A stretch of 64,000 bases of DNA from Bacteroidales bacterium (GCA_024401395.1 JAKSLD010000003.1:1-64000); one strand, 5' to 3'. Shown: positions 28,878 to 38,499, counted from the stretch's first letter. Program-made: numbers and translations. Notes: generated by a model not told the origin, from the letters alone.

Positions 28878-29609
28878 CTATTTCTTTATTAACATCATGA
28901 CAAGAGAGAACAAGATGTAGAGTAGAATTGTAAATGCAATACCACCTACGCCAAGGATGATGAGAGATATGAGGCCAGTAGCCAACAAGACGACACGCAA
29001 CTCATTGCCCTTCCATCCGAAATGTTTGATTTTGAGAGAAAACATTGGGATTTCGCTGACGAGGAGGAAAGAGAAAGCGGCAACCATCACTACGATGAGC
29101 CAGAGGTCCAACTTCACAGAACTCAGTGCGCCAGGCAAAGCCATAGCGAGGAAGAGGGATGCGGTGAAGAGAGCTGTAGCTGTTGTAGTGAGACCGATGA
29201 AACTCTCAGTCTGACGGGTATCGACATTAAACTTAGCGAGGCGCAAAGCAGAGAAAAGCACCAATATGAGAGGGAAATAGATACCCAAGCCAAGAGTACT
29301 GTAGTAATTCTGAGAAAGGTAGAGAGTATAAATACCTGCTGGTGCGAATCCGAAAGTAATGAGATCTGCGAGAGAATCCAGTTCCTTTCCGATGTCGCTA
29401 CTTACGTGAAGCCATCTTGCTGCGAATCCATCGAAGAAATCGAATACAGCACCTAGGAAGATGAGACAAGCTGGGTACAGGTATAGATTAGAATCGCCGA
29501 GGAGGTTTTTACCTGTAGCGGCGGAAGACAAAGATATTGATACAGAAATAACGCCACAGATAAGATTAAGAGACGTTATTGAATTTGGAATATACTTTTT
29601 TATGCTCAT
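28878..29609 (-). CDS. pssA: CDP-diacylglycerol--serine O-phosphatidyltransferase
   Basis: 243 aa, inner-membrane enzyme that makes phosphatidylserine, the precursor of phosphatidylethanolamine. The CDP-alcohol phosphotransferase signature D-G-(X2)-A-R-(X8)-G-(X3)-D-(X3)-D is seen at 'FDGFAARWL' followed by 'GKELDSLAD' (about residues 58-83). Six to seven hydrophobic helices follow. The start MSIKKYIPNSITSLNL is typical of the family. A -7 box TATTTTTG on the minus strand (29642-29649) lies 32 nt upstream, with an AGTCC/GGACT hairpin in the leader. Confidence 0.9.
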   Translation of the reverse strand: MSIKKYIPNSITSLNLICGVISVSISLSSAATGKNLLGDSNLYLYPACLIFLGAVFDFFDGFAARWLHVSSDIGKELDSLADLITFGFAPAGIYTLYLSQNYYSTLGLGIYFPLILVLFSALRLAKFNVDTRQTESFIGLTTTATALFTASLFLAMALPGALSSVKLDLWLIVVMVAAFSFLLVSEIPMFSLKIKHFGWKGNELRVVLLATGLISLIILGVGGIAFTILLYILFSLVMMLIKK

Positions 29610-29735
29610 GATTATGTTTGAATAGTCCCCTTGCGGACTTACAAAAATAAGTAAAATAATGATATGATAAAGGGGGAGAGACTATTTTGTTACCGGAGGG
29701 AAGAGAGTAATAAATAGATAGATTCGTCTTTTATG

Positions 29736-29803
29736 GTCTTAGGCTGTACACTGTCTAGATACGGGCTATATACGGGGAAGTCCCTTGTTCATCGTAATTT
29801 TTT
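29736..29803 (-). repeat. Dispersed 11-nt-periodic intergenic repeat, copy C
   Basis: Minus orientation. Mini-ORF 29792-29766 reads MNKGLPRI then TAG. Three 11-nt units follow, TAGCCCGTATC, TAGACAGTGTA, CAGCCTAAGAC (29768 down to 29736), with sequence unlike the CTAGAAAGGGA unit of other copies. AATTCCTA motifs flank the T-tract side (29821-29852). No gene is seen in 29610-29992 besides this copy, copy H and the terminator. Confidence 0.75.
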
Positions 29804-29868
29804 ATTATTCGGTGTGCTTTATTAATTCCTAATTCCCAATTCCTAATTCCTAGAAGCAGGGCATCTAG

Positions 29869-29908
29869 GTAGTTTGAGGATCCTTTGTAGTATAAGGGAA
29901 GTATAAGG
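29869..29908 (-). repeat. Degenerate 11-nt repeat array, copy H
   Basis: Units GTAGTTTGAGG, ATCCTTTGTAG, TATAAGGGAAG and then TATAAGG at exact 11-nt steps. It has the array and half of the core palindrome but lacks the ATTACGATGAAC part, so it looks like a truncated or decayed element about 70 bp from copy C. Confidence 0.55.
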
Positions 29909-29923
29909 TTGGTCGCAAAAAAT

Positions 29924-29968
29924 CAAATAAAAAAAGACGGAGAACATACCTTCGGTATATTCTCCGTC
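29924..29968 (-). terminator. Terminator of the ATP synthase operon
   Basis: 15-bp stem with one mismatch, GACGGAGAACATACC (29936-29950) / GGTATATTCTCCGTC (29954-29968), followed on the minus strand by seven T residues. It lies 24 bp after atpG. Confidence 0.9.
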
Positions 29969-29992
29969 GTGAGATTATGTATGGGGAAGAGG

Positions 29993-30874
29993 TTAGCTAT
30001 TCAGCGCCTCAGCACCACTTACGATTTCGATCAGCTCGTTAGTAATAGCAGCCTGGCGAGCCTTGTTGTATTGGAGCTGCAAATCGCCCAGCAATTCGGT
30101 TGCGTTATCGGTAGCCTTGTTCATTGAAGTCATTCGAGAACCATGCTCACTAGCAGCCGACTCGAGGAAAGCAGCCAACAGTTTAGCCTGTACGACCTGA
30201 GGCACCATATCAGCGAGAACCTCAGCCTTACTTGGCTCGACGATGAAATCGAGGTAAGCGCCAGAGTTCTCCTCCGACTTAGCTACAGAGAGAGGGAGCA
30301 ACTGTTGAGTTGTCACGTTCTGCAACGCTGCATTGACGAAAGTATTGTATACGAGGATAATTTTCTGGTAGTAAGATTTAGCGAAAGCCGTCATCAAGCT
30401 ATCAGCGATTTTGTATACATTCTCCTTAGTAAGGTTGTCAAGTACATCATTATTCTCCGTATCGACATTGATATGGCGAGCGACGAGGCCCTTAACCAGT
30501 TGTTTACCCACGGCGAAAACCTCGAGGTTACCGTTCTGGTATTCAGAAGCCCACTCCTCCTTCAGCATACGATCCACCTCCTTGACAATGGTACTATTGA
30601 AAGCACCTGCGAGGCCCTTATTGCTAGCGATAGCCAGGATGAGAGTCTTGCCCTTCTTAGGAGTAGCGTAACCGAAGGTCTCGTCGATATTTTCTACCGA
30701 AGAGCCCAAGAAGTTGCTTATCTCTACCAGTTTCGACACAAATGGGCGTACATGATCGACGTTATCCTGCGCCTTTTTAAGTTTAGCTGCGGACACCATC
30801 TTCATAGCACTCGTCACTTGTCTCGTAGTCTTGACAGAGTTGATGCGAATACGTATGTCTTTAAGGTTTGCCAT
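29993..30874 (-). CDS. atpG: ATP synthase F1 subunit gamma
   Basis: 293 aa, the rotor shaft of F1. The N-terminal helix 'IRIRINSVKTTRQVTSAMKMVSAAKLKKAQ' and the C-terminal 'RMTSMNKATDNATELLGDLQLQYNKARQAAITNELIEIV' are the two coiled-coil arms and strongly conserved. Last gene of the minus-strand ATP synthase run, 10 bp after atpA, followed by a strong terminator. Confidence 0.97.
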   Translation of the reverse strand: MANLKDIRIRINSVKTTRQVTSAMKMVSAAKLKKAQDNVDHVRPFVSKLVEISNFLGSSVENIDETFGYATPKKGKTLILAIASNKGLAGAFNSTIVKEVDRMLKEEWASEYQNGNLEVFAVGKQLVKGLVARHINVDTENNDVLDNLTKENVYKIADSLMTAFAKSYYQKIILVYNTFVNAALQNVTTQQLLPLSVAKSEENSGAYLDFIVEPSKAEVLADMVPQVVQAKLLAAFLESAASEHGSRMTSMNKATDNATELLGDLQLQYNKARQAAITNELIEIVSGAEALNS

Positions 30875-30884
30875 GTCACACTAA

Positions 30885-32459
30885 TTATTCAAATCTCTTA
30901 CTTACCGATGCTGCTACATCAGTAAGAGTCTTCATGATTTCGTCGTCAATCTTACCCGAAGCGAGTGTATTGAGGACATCCTTGTGAGCGAGTTCCATTT
31001 CGGCGAGGAAATCCTGTTCGAATTCCTTAACGCGAGCGATAGGAACATTCTTCATCAAGCCCTTAGTACCGCAATACATGATAGCGATCTGCTTCTCTAC
31101 TGCATAAGGGGTATACTGAGGCTGCTTGAGGAGCTCCACGTTCTTACGACCCTTATCGAGCACTGCCATAGTAGAAGCGTCGAGGTCGGAACCGAACTTA
31201 GAGAAAGCCTCCAACTCACGATACTGAGCATGGTCGAGCTTCAAAGTACCAGCCACCTTCTTCATAGACTTGATCTGCGCGGAACCACCTACACGGGATA
31301 CGGAGATACCCACGTTGATAGCTGGGCGGACACCTGCGTTGAAGAGGTTAGACTCGAGGAAGATCTGACCGTCAGTAATAGAGATTACGTTAGTAGGGAT
31401 ATAAGCAGACACGTCACCAGCCTGAGTCTCGATGATTGGGAGAGCAGTCAAAGAACCTCCACCCTTAACGATAGGGCGGATACTCTCTGGGAGGTCGTTC
31501 ATTTTAGCTGCGATCTCATCATTCTCGATGATCTTAGCTGCTCTTTCCAAGAGGCGTGAGTGCAAGTAGAAGATATCACCTGGGTAAGCCTCACGTCCTG
31601 GTGGGCGGCGGAGGAGCAAGCTGACCTCACGATAAGCCACGGCCTGTTTAGACAAGTCGTCGTATACGATGAGGGCGTGACGGCCAGAGTCGCGGAAATA
31701 CTCGCCGATTGCAGCGCCTGCGAAAGGAGCGTAGAACTGCATAGCAGCGGCGTCTGCGGCAGTAGCGGAAACTACCACTGTATAAGCCATAGCGCCGTGA
31801 CGCTCGAGAGTATTAACGATTTGAGCCACGGTACTACCCTTCTGACCTACGGCTACGTAGATACAGTAAACAGGGGTACCTGCTTCATAGAAACTCTTCT
31901 GATTAAGGATTGTATCGATAGCGATAGCTGTCTTACCTGTCTGACGGTCGCCGATGATAAGCTCGCGCTGACCGCGGCCGATAGGAATCATAGAGTCGAT
32001 AGCCTTGATACCTGTCTGCAGAGGTTGCTTTACTGGCTGGCGGTATACTACCTGAGGAGCTTTACGCTCGAGAGGCATCTCATAGAGTTTACCGTCGATA
32101 GGGCCTTTACCGTCGATAGCTTCACCGAGAGGATTTACTACGCGGCCGATGGTACCTTCGCCGACGAGAACGGAAGCGATACGGCCAGTACGTTTTACTG
32201 TGTCGCCCTCCTTAACTGTCTCGGCATCACCCATGAGCACGATACCGACGTGGTCCTGCTCGAGATTCATCACGATACCTGTCGCTTCATCAATCGTCAC
32301 GAGCTCATTAGCCTGGACATTTTCCAAGCCATAAGCCTGTGCTACACCATCTGCAACGGATAGTACGGTGCCTACTTCCTCCATCTTCATAGAGTTCTCG
32401 AAGTTCTCGAGTTGGCTCTTCAGGAGATTTGAGACCTCTGAGGCTTTTATGTTTTCCAT
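30885..32459 (-). CDS. atpA: ATP synthase F1 subunit alpha
   Basis: 524 aa, non-catalytic nucleotide-binding subunit of F1. Walker A GDRQTGKT at 170-177, full beta-barrel N-terminal domain, and the '[10 protein letters not shown]'-type segment ([10 protein letters not shown]). Normal length for the Bacteroidetes form. 29 bp after atpH and 10 bp before atpG. Confidence 0.97.
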   Translation of the reverse strand: MENIKASEVSNLLKSQLENFENSMKMEEVGTVLSVADGVAQAYGLENVQANELVTIDEATGIVMNLEQDHVGIVLMGDAETVKEGDTVKRTGRIASVLVGEGTIGRVVNPLGEAIDGKGPIDGKLYEMPLERKAPQVVYRQPVKQPLQTGIKAIDSMIPIGRGQRELIIGDRQTGKTAIAIDTILNQKSFYEAGTPVYCIYVAVGQKGSTVAQIVNTLERHGAMAYTVVVSATAADAAAMQFYAPFAGAAIGEYFRDSGRHALIVYDDLSKQAVAYREVSLLLRRPPGREAYPGDIFYLHSRLLERAAKIIENDEIAAKMNDLPESIRPIVKGGGSLTALPIIETQAGDVSAYIPTNVISITDGQIFLESNLFNAGVRPAINVGISVSRVGGSAQIKSMKKVAGTLKLDHAQYRELEAFSKFGSDLDASTMAVLDKGRKNVELLKQPQYTPYAVEKQIAIMYCGTKGLMKNVPIARVKEFEQDFLAEMELAHKDVLNTLASGKIDDEIMKTLTDVAASVSKRFE

Positions 32460-32488
32460 GTACTTTCTCGATTTGTAGATAAATAATA

Positions 32489-33025
32489 CTAAATCACCAA
32501 GCTCTTTTCAATATCAGCGAGCTGGCGCTTCACGCTACAGTCCATCAAGCTACCGTCAACTTCGAATACCACACCACCGATGAGTGATGGGTCTGCTTTG
32601 AAAGTTGCTTCGACTGGAGCTCCCAATTTCTGTTTCAAGGTAGCCACGATATTCTCCTGCTTCTGAGCCTCGAGAGGCACTGCAGTAGTAACTACGGCTG
32701 TCTTGATACCGTTATGCTCCTTAAAGACAATACCATAAACGCGGAGTATCTCGGCCAACATTTCGGCTCTACCCTTTTCGATGACGAAATTCATGAAACG
32801 GGCAGAAGTTGGGGATACCACATTGGCAAATACTTTATCGACGAGTGCCTTCTTCTCGGCCGGCTTACGCAAAGGGGACTTTAGGAAAGCCATAGCCTCA
32901 TTACTGCCGGACAATGCCTGATAGACATTATTGGCATCGGCGTAAACGGCCTCCGTAGCCTGTTGCTCCAGAGCGTAGTCATAGAGCACGTTTGCATATC
33001 GTCTTGCTATCAGTCCCGAGTTCAT
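32489..33025 (-). CDS. atpH: ATP synthase F1 subunit delta
   Basis: 178 aa, peripheral-stalk subunit linking F1 to subunit b. The N-terminus '[16 protein letters not shown]' and the C-terminal '[25 protein letters not shown]' are OSCP/delta hallmarks. 8 bp after atpF. Confidence 0.95.
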   Translation of the reverse strand: MNSGLIARRYANVLYDYALEQQATEAVYADANNVYQALSGSNEAMAFLKSPLRKPAEKKALVDKVFANVVSPTSARFMNFVIEKGRAEMLAEILRVYGIVFKEHNGIKTAVVTTAVPLEAQKQENIVATLKQKLGAPVEATFKADPSLIGGVVFEVDGSLMDCSVKRQLADIEKSLVI

Positions 33026-33033
33026 ACAGCAGA

Positions 33034-33528
33034 CTAATTGAAGTTACACTCTTGAAGATATTTCTCTACCAAGTCGTTCTGGCTAGCATCCTTCTCAAGG
33101 TCCTTAGCGATGACCTTAGAAGCAATCTCGACAGAGAGCTTAGCTACAGTCTTACGGAGGTCCTGCATAGCATCAGCACGGTCCTTAGCGATCTGAGCCT
33201 TAGCGGCCTCGACGATTTTAGTAGCCTCCTGCTGAGCGGCATTTTTAGCCTCCTCGACAATATTGTCTTTCAGGGCATGGGCCTCCTTGAGGATAGAGTC
33301 GCGCTCCTTGCGTGTCTCAGCCTCTATACGAGCTTTTGTCGCCTCAATCTGCTTGAGTTCCTCTGTAGCTTTAGCTGCATTCTCAACAGCTGCCTTGATA
33401 GTAGCCTCGCGTTCATTGATAGCCCCCAAGAGAGGTTTCCACGCGAATTTACCAAGGAGATATATGAGGATGAGGAACGTCAGACCAGTCCAGATGACTA
33501 AGCCAGGTTCTGGTGACAATAAATCCAT
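33034..33528 (-). CDS. atpF: ATP synthase F0 subunit b
   Basis: 164 aa. One membrane helix near the N-terminus ('LVIWTGLTFLILIYLLGKFAW') followed by a long charged coiled coil (about 35-150), as expected of the peripheral stalk. 37 bp after atpE. Confidence 0.95.
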   Translation of the reverse strand: MDLLSPEPGLVIWTGLTFLILIYLLGKFAWKPLLGAINEREATIKAAVENAAKATEELKQIEATKARIEAETRKERDSILKEAHALKDNIVEEAKNAAQQEATKIVEAAKAQIAKDRADAMQDLRKTVAKLSVEIASKVIAKDLEKDASQNDLVEKYLQECNFN

Positions 33529-33565
33529 GACCTAAATATGTTTTGATAAATATCTTGCTTAGTTA

Positions 33566-33766
33566 TTAAGCTGTCAAGAACGCCATGATGATAGCGAACA
33601 AACCAGCACCCTCGACCATACCTGCAGCGATAAGCATTGCAGACTGGATTTTACCTGCCATCTCTGGCTGACGAGCCATAGCGTCAAGAGCCGACTTACC
33701 GATATTACCGATACCAATACCAAGACCGATAACAATAAGGCCAATGCCTACACCAACTAGATTCAT
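33566..33766 (-). CDS. atpE: ATP synthase F0 subunit c
   Basis: 66 aa, two membrane helices joined by the conserved polar loop 'ARQPE' (31-35). The ion-binding carboxylate is Glu52 in 'GMVEGAG'. The first helix is the glycine-rich 'GLIVIGLGIGIGNIG' and has no Gln at the usual sodium-ligand position, so proton coupling is more likely (inference). It is shorter than many Bacteroidetes c subunits, which have an extra N-terminal segment before the first helix. Confidence 0.95.
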   Translation of the reverse strand: MNLVGVGIGLIVIGLGIGIGNIGKSALDAMARQPEMAGKIQSAMLIAAGMVEGAGLFAIIMAFLTA

Positions 33767-33812
33767 AATTCTAAGTTTTAAAAGTTATTTGTTGTTTAAT
33801 TTCTTACATATA

Positions 33813-34883
33813 TTAATGTTCGTCGTTTACGGCAAGACCGATATACAAAGCTGAGAGCAAAGTAAAGATATATGCCTGCAAAGCGCCGAAAATTATTTCG
33901 AGGACGAAGATGATGAGAGTGAGAAGGATAGAAGGCACTGACATAGCAATGCTGCCGATGATAAATATCATCGATATCAAACTCAATATAATGATGTGAC
34001 CGCCTGTCACGTTTGCGAACAAACGGACGAGAAGAGTAAATGGGCGGATAAACATTGTGACGATTTCGATAGGCACGAGGATGAACTTCATTACGAAAGG
34101 TACGCCTGGTACGGTAAAGTTATGTATCCAGTAGTGCTTAGTTGCGTTGAAATTAGTCAAGATGAAAGTACCCACAGCCAAAGTAGCGGTAAATGCGATA
34201 TTACCGGAGAGGTTTGTGGAGAATGGGAAGAATGGGATAAGACCTATGATATTGTTGATCCAGATAAAGAAGAACAATGTCAACATATAAGGAACGTACT
34301 TAGCTGACTTTTCGCCGATCTGTTCATCTGCGATATCCTTGACGAAGAGGACGACTGTCTCGAGGGCGTTGACTGCGCCGTGAGGTACGAGAGTCTTCTT
34401 ATAAGCCTTAGCAGCGCCGACGAATATCAAGAGGATTACTACGACGGAGAACCACATTGAGGCTACGTTTCTTGTAATTGAGATATCCAAAGAAGGGCGA
34501 ACAGCCTTTTCGCTAGGGGTATCGACGAGGAGTTTCTCTACTACGCGACCCTCTGGCACGCCCATATACCATACGAGGCCATCCTGAGAGACCTTAGCTC
34601 CGTCTTTGAAAGCAGAAGAGAGGGTACAGAGGAATTTACCATCGTGATAAGCGATTACAGGGAGAGGGATAGAAATCTTCTCCTCACCGTTCTCACCTTC
34701 CCAACCGACGATATCCCATTGGTAAGAATCCAGGACGTGATGGAAAATAAGATGAGTCATATCGAGACCCTCTTCTTCGTGAGCAGCCTCAGCCTTAGCC
34801 TCCGGTTCCTGCGCACTAGCGATACTGACGTTGGCCAAGAAAGCCAGCAGCAGTAGGATGATATGTTTTGCTCTGATATACAT
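33813..34883 (-). CDS. atpB: ATP synthase F0 subunit a
   Basis: 356 aa. As in other Bacteroidetes, it has a cleavable-looking signal (ends 'SIASAQ') and about 100 extra periplasmic residues before the core membrane domain. The essential Arg of the proton channel is in 'FIRPFTLLVRLFANVTGGH' (about 280-297). Located between the AtpI-like gene and atpE. Confidence 0.95.
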   Translation of the reverse strand: MYIRAKHIILLLLAFLANVSIASAQEPEAKAEAAHEEEGLDMTHLIFHHVLDSYQWDIVGWEGENGEEKISIPLPVIAYHDGKFLCTLSSAFKDGAKVSQDGLVWYMGVPEGRVVEKLLVDTPSEKAVRPSLDISITRNVASMWFSVVVILLIFVGAAKAYKKTLVPHGAVNALETVVLFVKDIADEQIGEKSAKYVPYMLTLFFFIWINNIIGLIPFFPFSTNLSGNIAFTATLAVGTFILTNFNATKHYWIHNFTVPGVPFVMKFILVPIEIVTMFIRPFTLLVRLFANVTGGHIIILSLISMIFIIGSIAMSVPSILLTLIIFVLEIIFGALQAYIFTLLSALYIGLAVNDEH

Positions 34884-34901
34884 AATAGCCAGTAAAGGTT
34901 A

Positions 34902-35231
34902 CTAATTCGCTTTAAATGCAATATATTCTACGCCATTCGCCACTAAAAAGTTTGCACAAAACGTCACAGGATATATCAAATTTTCTTTTTCCAGTGGGGT
35001 ATACAATATTAAAATTGTGAGACACACCAATCCGAACTTTATTCCTTCGGACAAGAAAACCAGTGATAACGACGTGATATTGAAACGTTTCAGTAGGTAT
35101 TGTCTAGATCCGGTCAATATTAGAGGTACTAAAAAACCGATAGACAGGAGGGAGTCTAGATGCATAGACAGCACGAGGATAAAATTGATCAGTACTATGC
35201 AAAAAGCAGAACAAGCCCAGACTTTTGTCAT
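34902..35231 (-). CDS. Small four-helix membrane protein, AtpI-like by position
   Basis: 109 aa, four hydrophobic helices with few charged residues, starting MTKVWACSAFCIVLINF. It lies 18 bp before atpB and 61 bp after the bactofilin gene, the place of the assembly factor AtpI in many F0F1 operons, and size and topology fit. Sequence similarity to AtpI is weak by eye, so the name rests mainly on position. Confidence 0.65.
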   Translation of the reverse strand: MTKVWACSAFCIVLINFILVLSMHLDSLLSIGFLVPLILTGSRQYLLKRFNITSLSLVFLSEGIKFGLVCLTILILYTPLEKENLIYPVTFCANFLVANGVEYIAFKAN

Positions 35232-35292
35232 ACCTCACTATATATAATTAGAGACGCCTGCAGCGTCCCTAACGTATGGAATCCAGAAGGAA

Positions 35293-35691
35293 TTACTTTT
35301 TAACTTCAGCAGGTTTAGCGCCCTTCTCTGGCATATTACAGGTACCGTTGAAAACAGCGCCTGGTTCGATGCTGAGCTTACTGATAGCCATTTCGCCCTT
35401 GAATATTGAAGTATTACGGAGAGACAAGAGTTCTGTAACATCCATCTTACCCTCAAACTGACCACTAATCTCTGCGCTAGCGCACTTGATGGTACCCTTG
35501 ATAACGCCGCTCTGTCCGAGTACGACCTTACCCTTTGACTGGATATTACCTTCGATAACGCCATCTACACGCAAATCGCCATTTGTTTCAATATCTCCTA
35601 CGATCTTAGTTCCTTGACCTATAATATTAGGAAGACGATTCTCTTCAAATGTCTTAGACATATCTCTATTTGCTTTTAAAAATTCAAACAT
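35293..35691 (-). CDS. Bactofilin (polymer-forming cytoskeletal protein)
   Basis: 132 aa, right-handed beta-helix with repeating 'GDLRVDGVIEGNIQSKGKVVLGQSGVIKGTI' units across about residues 28-115, flanked by short disordered ends. Bactofilins polymerise without nucleotide and scaffold cell-envelope proteins. Bactofilin just before the AtpI/AtpB genes is a recurring arrangement in Bacteroidales. A second start at residue 11 (MSKTFEENRLP) is possible. A -7 box TATCTTTG is found at 35722-35729 on the minus strand. Confidence 0.9.
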   Translation of the reverse strand: MFEFLKANRDMSKTFEENRLPNIIGQGTKIVGDIETNGDLRVDGVIEGNIQSKGKVVLGQSGVIKGTIKCASAEISGQFEGKMDVTELLSLRNTSIFKGEMAISKLSIEPGAVFNGTCNMPEKGAKPAEVKK

Positions 35692-35721
35692 TATATGTGG
35701 TGTCTACTTAACACGTAAGTG

Positions 35722-35729
35722 CAAAGATA
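35722..35729 (-). promoter_or_regulatory. Predicted -7 box for the bactofilin-ATP synthase operon
   Basis: TATCTTTG on the minus strand, 31 nt before the bactofilin start, in the 61-bp gap after the cyclase gene. No good -33 element is seen. Confidence 0.5.
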
Positions 35730-35752
35730 TGAAAATATCTTAAAACGTTGCA

Positions 35753-37420
35753 CTAAGATGCAAGTAATACATCTATTATCTCTTTTTGGGCTGCAAAATG
35801 GACCTCTGCAAGCTTTCGTTCAGTATCGGTATAATATACTACAGAATCCAGCAATGCCTTATGAGAGTTGAACCACTCCTTACGAGAGAGGTGCTTATTG
35901 CGATCGGCCTCTGCGTCGTACCACTGGAGCAATATTGAGCCAAGGCTCTTACGAGAGAGGTAGTCATATCTAGCATCGTGGATAATCTGTTCGATGACAC
36001 CCTGAGGAGCGGACTGCTGTACGATATTAGTAGTAGTACGGAGCATCATTTCAGTCTGTTCCTCATTCAGGCGGAGGCGAGCGAGCTTATCGCTGAATAT
36101 AGTAGCATCGGCCTTATACTCCTTAGCGAATTCTGTCTGGATAAACATAAGCATAGCAGCCACGCGGCACACTACGTAATCCTGATCAGTCAGATGGCTA
36201 GCTCGAGCGAGCAGTTCGACCCTTTGGAGGAGCATATTAAAGCGAGTCTCAAGAGCCGGACCATACTTACGGATTACATCACGTCTCAAATCCTCCTCGA
36301 CGTCAGTAGTCTTGAGGATCTGAATCTTGAGCATCATAGCCTCGTTAGGCTTATATATAGAACCCGGCTCGGCGTACATCGGTTTCAGGCGCTTAACGAA
36401 ATACATATCGATTTCGCCCTTATACTTTACAGGCATACGTCCGCGGTGTTCGCAATCGAAATAGTCCCTTATCTTTACATAAGTATTATCGCTGACATTC
36501 ACCTCGCCTGGTTCGGAAGAAGACTCCATACGAGAAGCCGTATTTACGGAATCGCCCCAGATATCGAATACACGTTTCTTGTGGCCCAGGTTACCAGAGA
36601 TTACGGGACCAGTATTAAGACCGACGCGAATATTCCAGAAGCCCTTATCCTGAAGACGGCGTTCCTTGACATAATCAATCATACCCAGACCTACGAGAGC
36701 CACTTCTATAGGGTTAGCGCTATCATCCTCAGGCACGCCGCCGGCGCACATATAGGCATCACCGATAGTCTTGATTTTCTCCACGCCGAATCGTTCAGCC
36801 AGTTCATCGAAGAATATAAAGTAACGGTCGAGTTCATCCACCAGCTGATCAGGGTTCATGTGCTCAGCGATTTTAGTAAATCCCTGGATATCGGCGAAAA
36901 GGACAGTGACGCATTCATATTTCTTGGTATGTTTCTGAGAAGCCTTCAAGAGGAGGTCGCTAGCGTGGCGTGCCTGATATTTCTTGCGCATATGCAAGAT
37001 TATGAGAGCGACGACGCCGAGAGCGAGCATACCGAGAGCGAAGAAAGCGTAGGGCCACACGCTACTAGAGCGTACGATTTTGACCATACGTTGAGAGCCT
37101 CTGGCATCTTTGACATAGAAATAAGTTGTACCAGAAGTTGGGAGAGACAACACCCAATCCTTTCTGGTTACCGTCTCGCGACACAAAAAAATCGTATCGT
37201 TTCTATGAATAATGTCATAAGGAGGATAAAAAATATCCTCATCGGCAGAAAAATATACCCTTACGAAAGGGTTTGATGTGCTGATGACGCCATTTTTGAC
37301 CTGTTTAGGAGCCTTGCCATCATCAGAATACCTTATATATTGCCCCCTTGCTACATCACTGATTGTCAACAACATAGCAAATAGTACAATAATATTTCTA
37401 GTGTTTATAGAAGTTATCAT
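35753..37420 (-). CDS. Membrane-bound class III nucleotide cyclase with HD-like C-terminal region
   Basis: About 555 aa from ATG 37420 (a longer reading would use TTG at 37450). Signal peptide, then a periplasmic domain of about 90 residues, one membrane helix ('WPYAFFALGMLALGVVALIIL'), then a class III cyclase domain. Metal-binding Asp residues are in 'LFADIQGF' and 'TIGDAYM'. The Lys before IGD and the Asp of 'FDIWGDSVNTASRM' match the base-recognition pair of adenylate cyclases, and the following Arg is present, so ATP is the likelier substrate. The last 200 residues look like a degenerate HD phosphohydrolase ('IIHDARYDYLSRK'). No cAMP receptor gene is in the window. Confidence 0.85.
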   Translation of the reverse strand: MITSINTRNIIVLFAMLLTISDVARGQYIRYSDDGKAPKQVKNGVISTSNPFVRVYFSADEDIFYPPYDIIHRNDTIFLCRETVTRKDWVLSLPTSGTTYFYVKDARGSQRMVKIVRSSSVWPYAFFALGMLALGVVALIILHMRKKYQARHASDLLLKASQKHTKKYECVTVLFADIQGFTKIAEHMNPDQLVDELDRYFIFFDELAERFGVEKIKTIGDAYMCAGGVPEDDSANPIEVALVGLGMIDYVKERRLQDKGFWNIRVGLNTGPVISGNLGHKKRVFDIWGDSVNTASRMESSSEPGEVNVSDNTYVKIRDYFDCEHRGRMPVKYKGEIDMYFVKRLKPMYAEPGSIYKPNEAMMLKIQILKTTDVEEDLRRDVIRKYGPALETRFNMLLQRVELLARASHLTDQDYVVCRVAAMLMFIQTEFAKEYKADATIFSDKLARLRLNEEQTEMMLRTTTNIVQQSAPQGVIEQIIHDARYDYLSRKSLGSILLQWYDAEADRNKHLSRKEWFNSHKALLDSVVYYTDTERKLAEVHFAAQKEIIDVLLAS

Positions 37421-37512
37421 GATTACATGACCTCTCAAATTTTTGTGCAATTTACTTTTTTTTTTACATATAATAGACTATTTTTACAACTGAAATACTA
37501 CAACTTCTAGAT

Positions 37513-38340
37513 ATGGTATCTTACACAGACACAATTTTGGTCCCATACGACTTCACAGAGAAGGCGGATTGCGCGGTTAAGCACGCGGCAGTAATGGGCA
37601 AAAATATGAAAGCAGAAGTAGTTCTGCTTAACATCGCTAAGAAACAAAGTCAAGAGACAGAGATTTTAGCGCAACTCCAACCTATCTGCGACAAGTTCAC
37701 TACAGAGCTTGACGTAAAAGTGACACCTCTTGTAAGAGAGGGAACGATCTTCAAGACAATCAACGAGGTTGTTGATGAGTTAAAGAGTGCGGTCGTAGTC
37801 ATGGGCACACATGGTATGCGAGGCATGCAGAAGCTCACAGGCTCGTGGGCGTTGAAGGTAATTGTAGGCTGTCACGTACCATACCTGATTGTACAAGAGG
37901 AGCCAAGATATGCAGATCCTGCAAAGATTTTGTTCCCAGTAGACTACAAGCTCGAGACAAAAGAGAAGCTCAAGTGGGTTTCGATGTTAGGATACATCTG
38001 TAACATTCGAGTATGCCTCTTCGCACAGGAGGGCAATGGTCCGATGTATGACAATCCTACAAAGGCAAATATGAATTTCTGCAAGCGTTACCTAGAGGAG
38101 CGCGACATACCATACGATGTAGTTTGGGTTGACCAGCGAGGTTCGTTCTATGAGTTGTCATTGAAGTATGCTAAGGAGCAGAAGGTAGACGTTATCATGA
38201 TTACAACGACACGTGATATTGCGTTCCACGATTATCTACTTGGAGCATACGAGCAGACAATCATTGCGAATGAGGAAGCTATTCCAGTATTCGTTGTTAA
38301 TCCACGTACAGAAATCAAGGTTGTATATACCAATTTCTAG
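37513..38340 (+). CDS. Universal stress protein, tandem UspA domains
   Basis: 275 aa, two Usp-fold halves (about 1-140 and 141-275). The first ends in 'VVMGTHGMRGMQKLTGSWALKVIVGCHVPYLIVQEEP', close to the ATP-binding G-X2-G-X9-G-(S/T) pattern; the second half is more diverged. Transcribed divergently from the cyclase, with a 92-bp gap that contains a long T tract. A strong terminator follows. Confidence 0.9.
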   Translation: MVSYTDTILVPYDFTEKADCAVKHAAVMGKNMKAEVVLLNIAKKQSQETEILAQLQPICDKFTTELDVKVTPLVREGTIFKTINEVVDELKSAVVVMGTHGMRGMQKLTGSWALKVIVGCHVPYLIVQEEPRYADPAKILFPVDYKLETKEKLKWVSMLGYICNIRVCLFAQEGNGPMYDNPTKANMNFCKRYLEERDIPYDVVWVDQRGSFYELSLKYAKEQKVDVIMITTTRDIAFHDYLLGAYEQTIIANEEAIPVFVVNPRTEIKVVYTNF

Positions 38341-38364
38341 AAAACGACTTTTGAATAGATAATG

Positions 38365-38399
38365 ATCAGCTGTCGGCGCAAGTCGGCAGCTGATTTTTT
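38365..38399 (+). terminator. Terminator of the universal stress protein gene
   Basis: 11-bp stem ATCAGCTGTCG (38365-38375) / CGGCAGCTGAT (38384-38394) with one G-U pair, then a T run. Confidence 0.9.
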
Positions 38400-38499
38400 A
38401 ATTCCTAATTCCTAATCATTAGTAAATAAATAGGAATTAGAGAAAGAAGGGCGGTGGTATCCATTGAGGAACAGATGTCTGAGAAGAGAGGATTTGAGA

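Noticed and set aside
31560..32363. Open frames opposite atpA
   Set aside because: Caused by the purine-rich codon use of atpA; products are not protein-like.
35978..37276. 432-codon open frame opposite the cyclase gene
   Set aside because: Antisense shadow of a clear class III cyclase; no family features.
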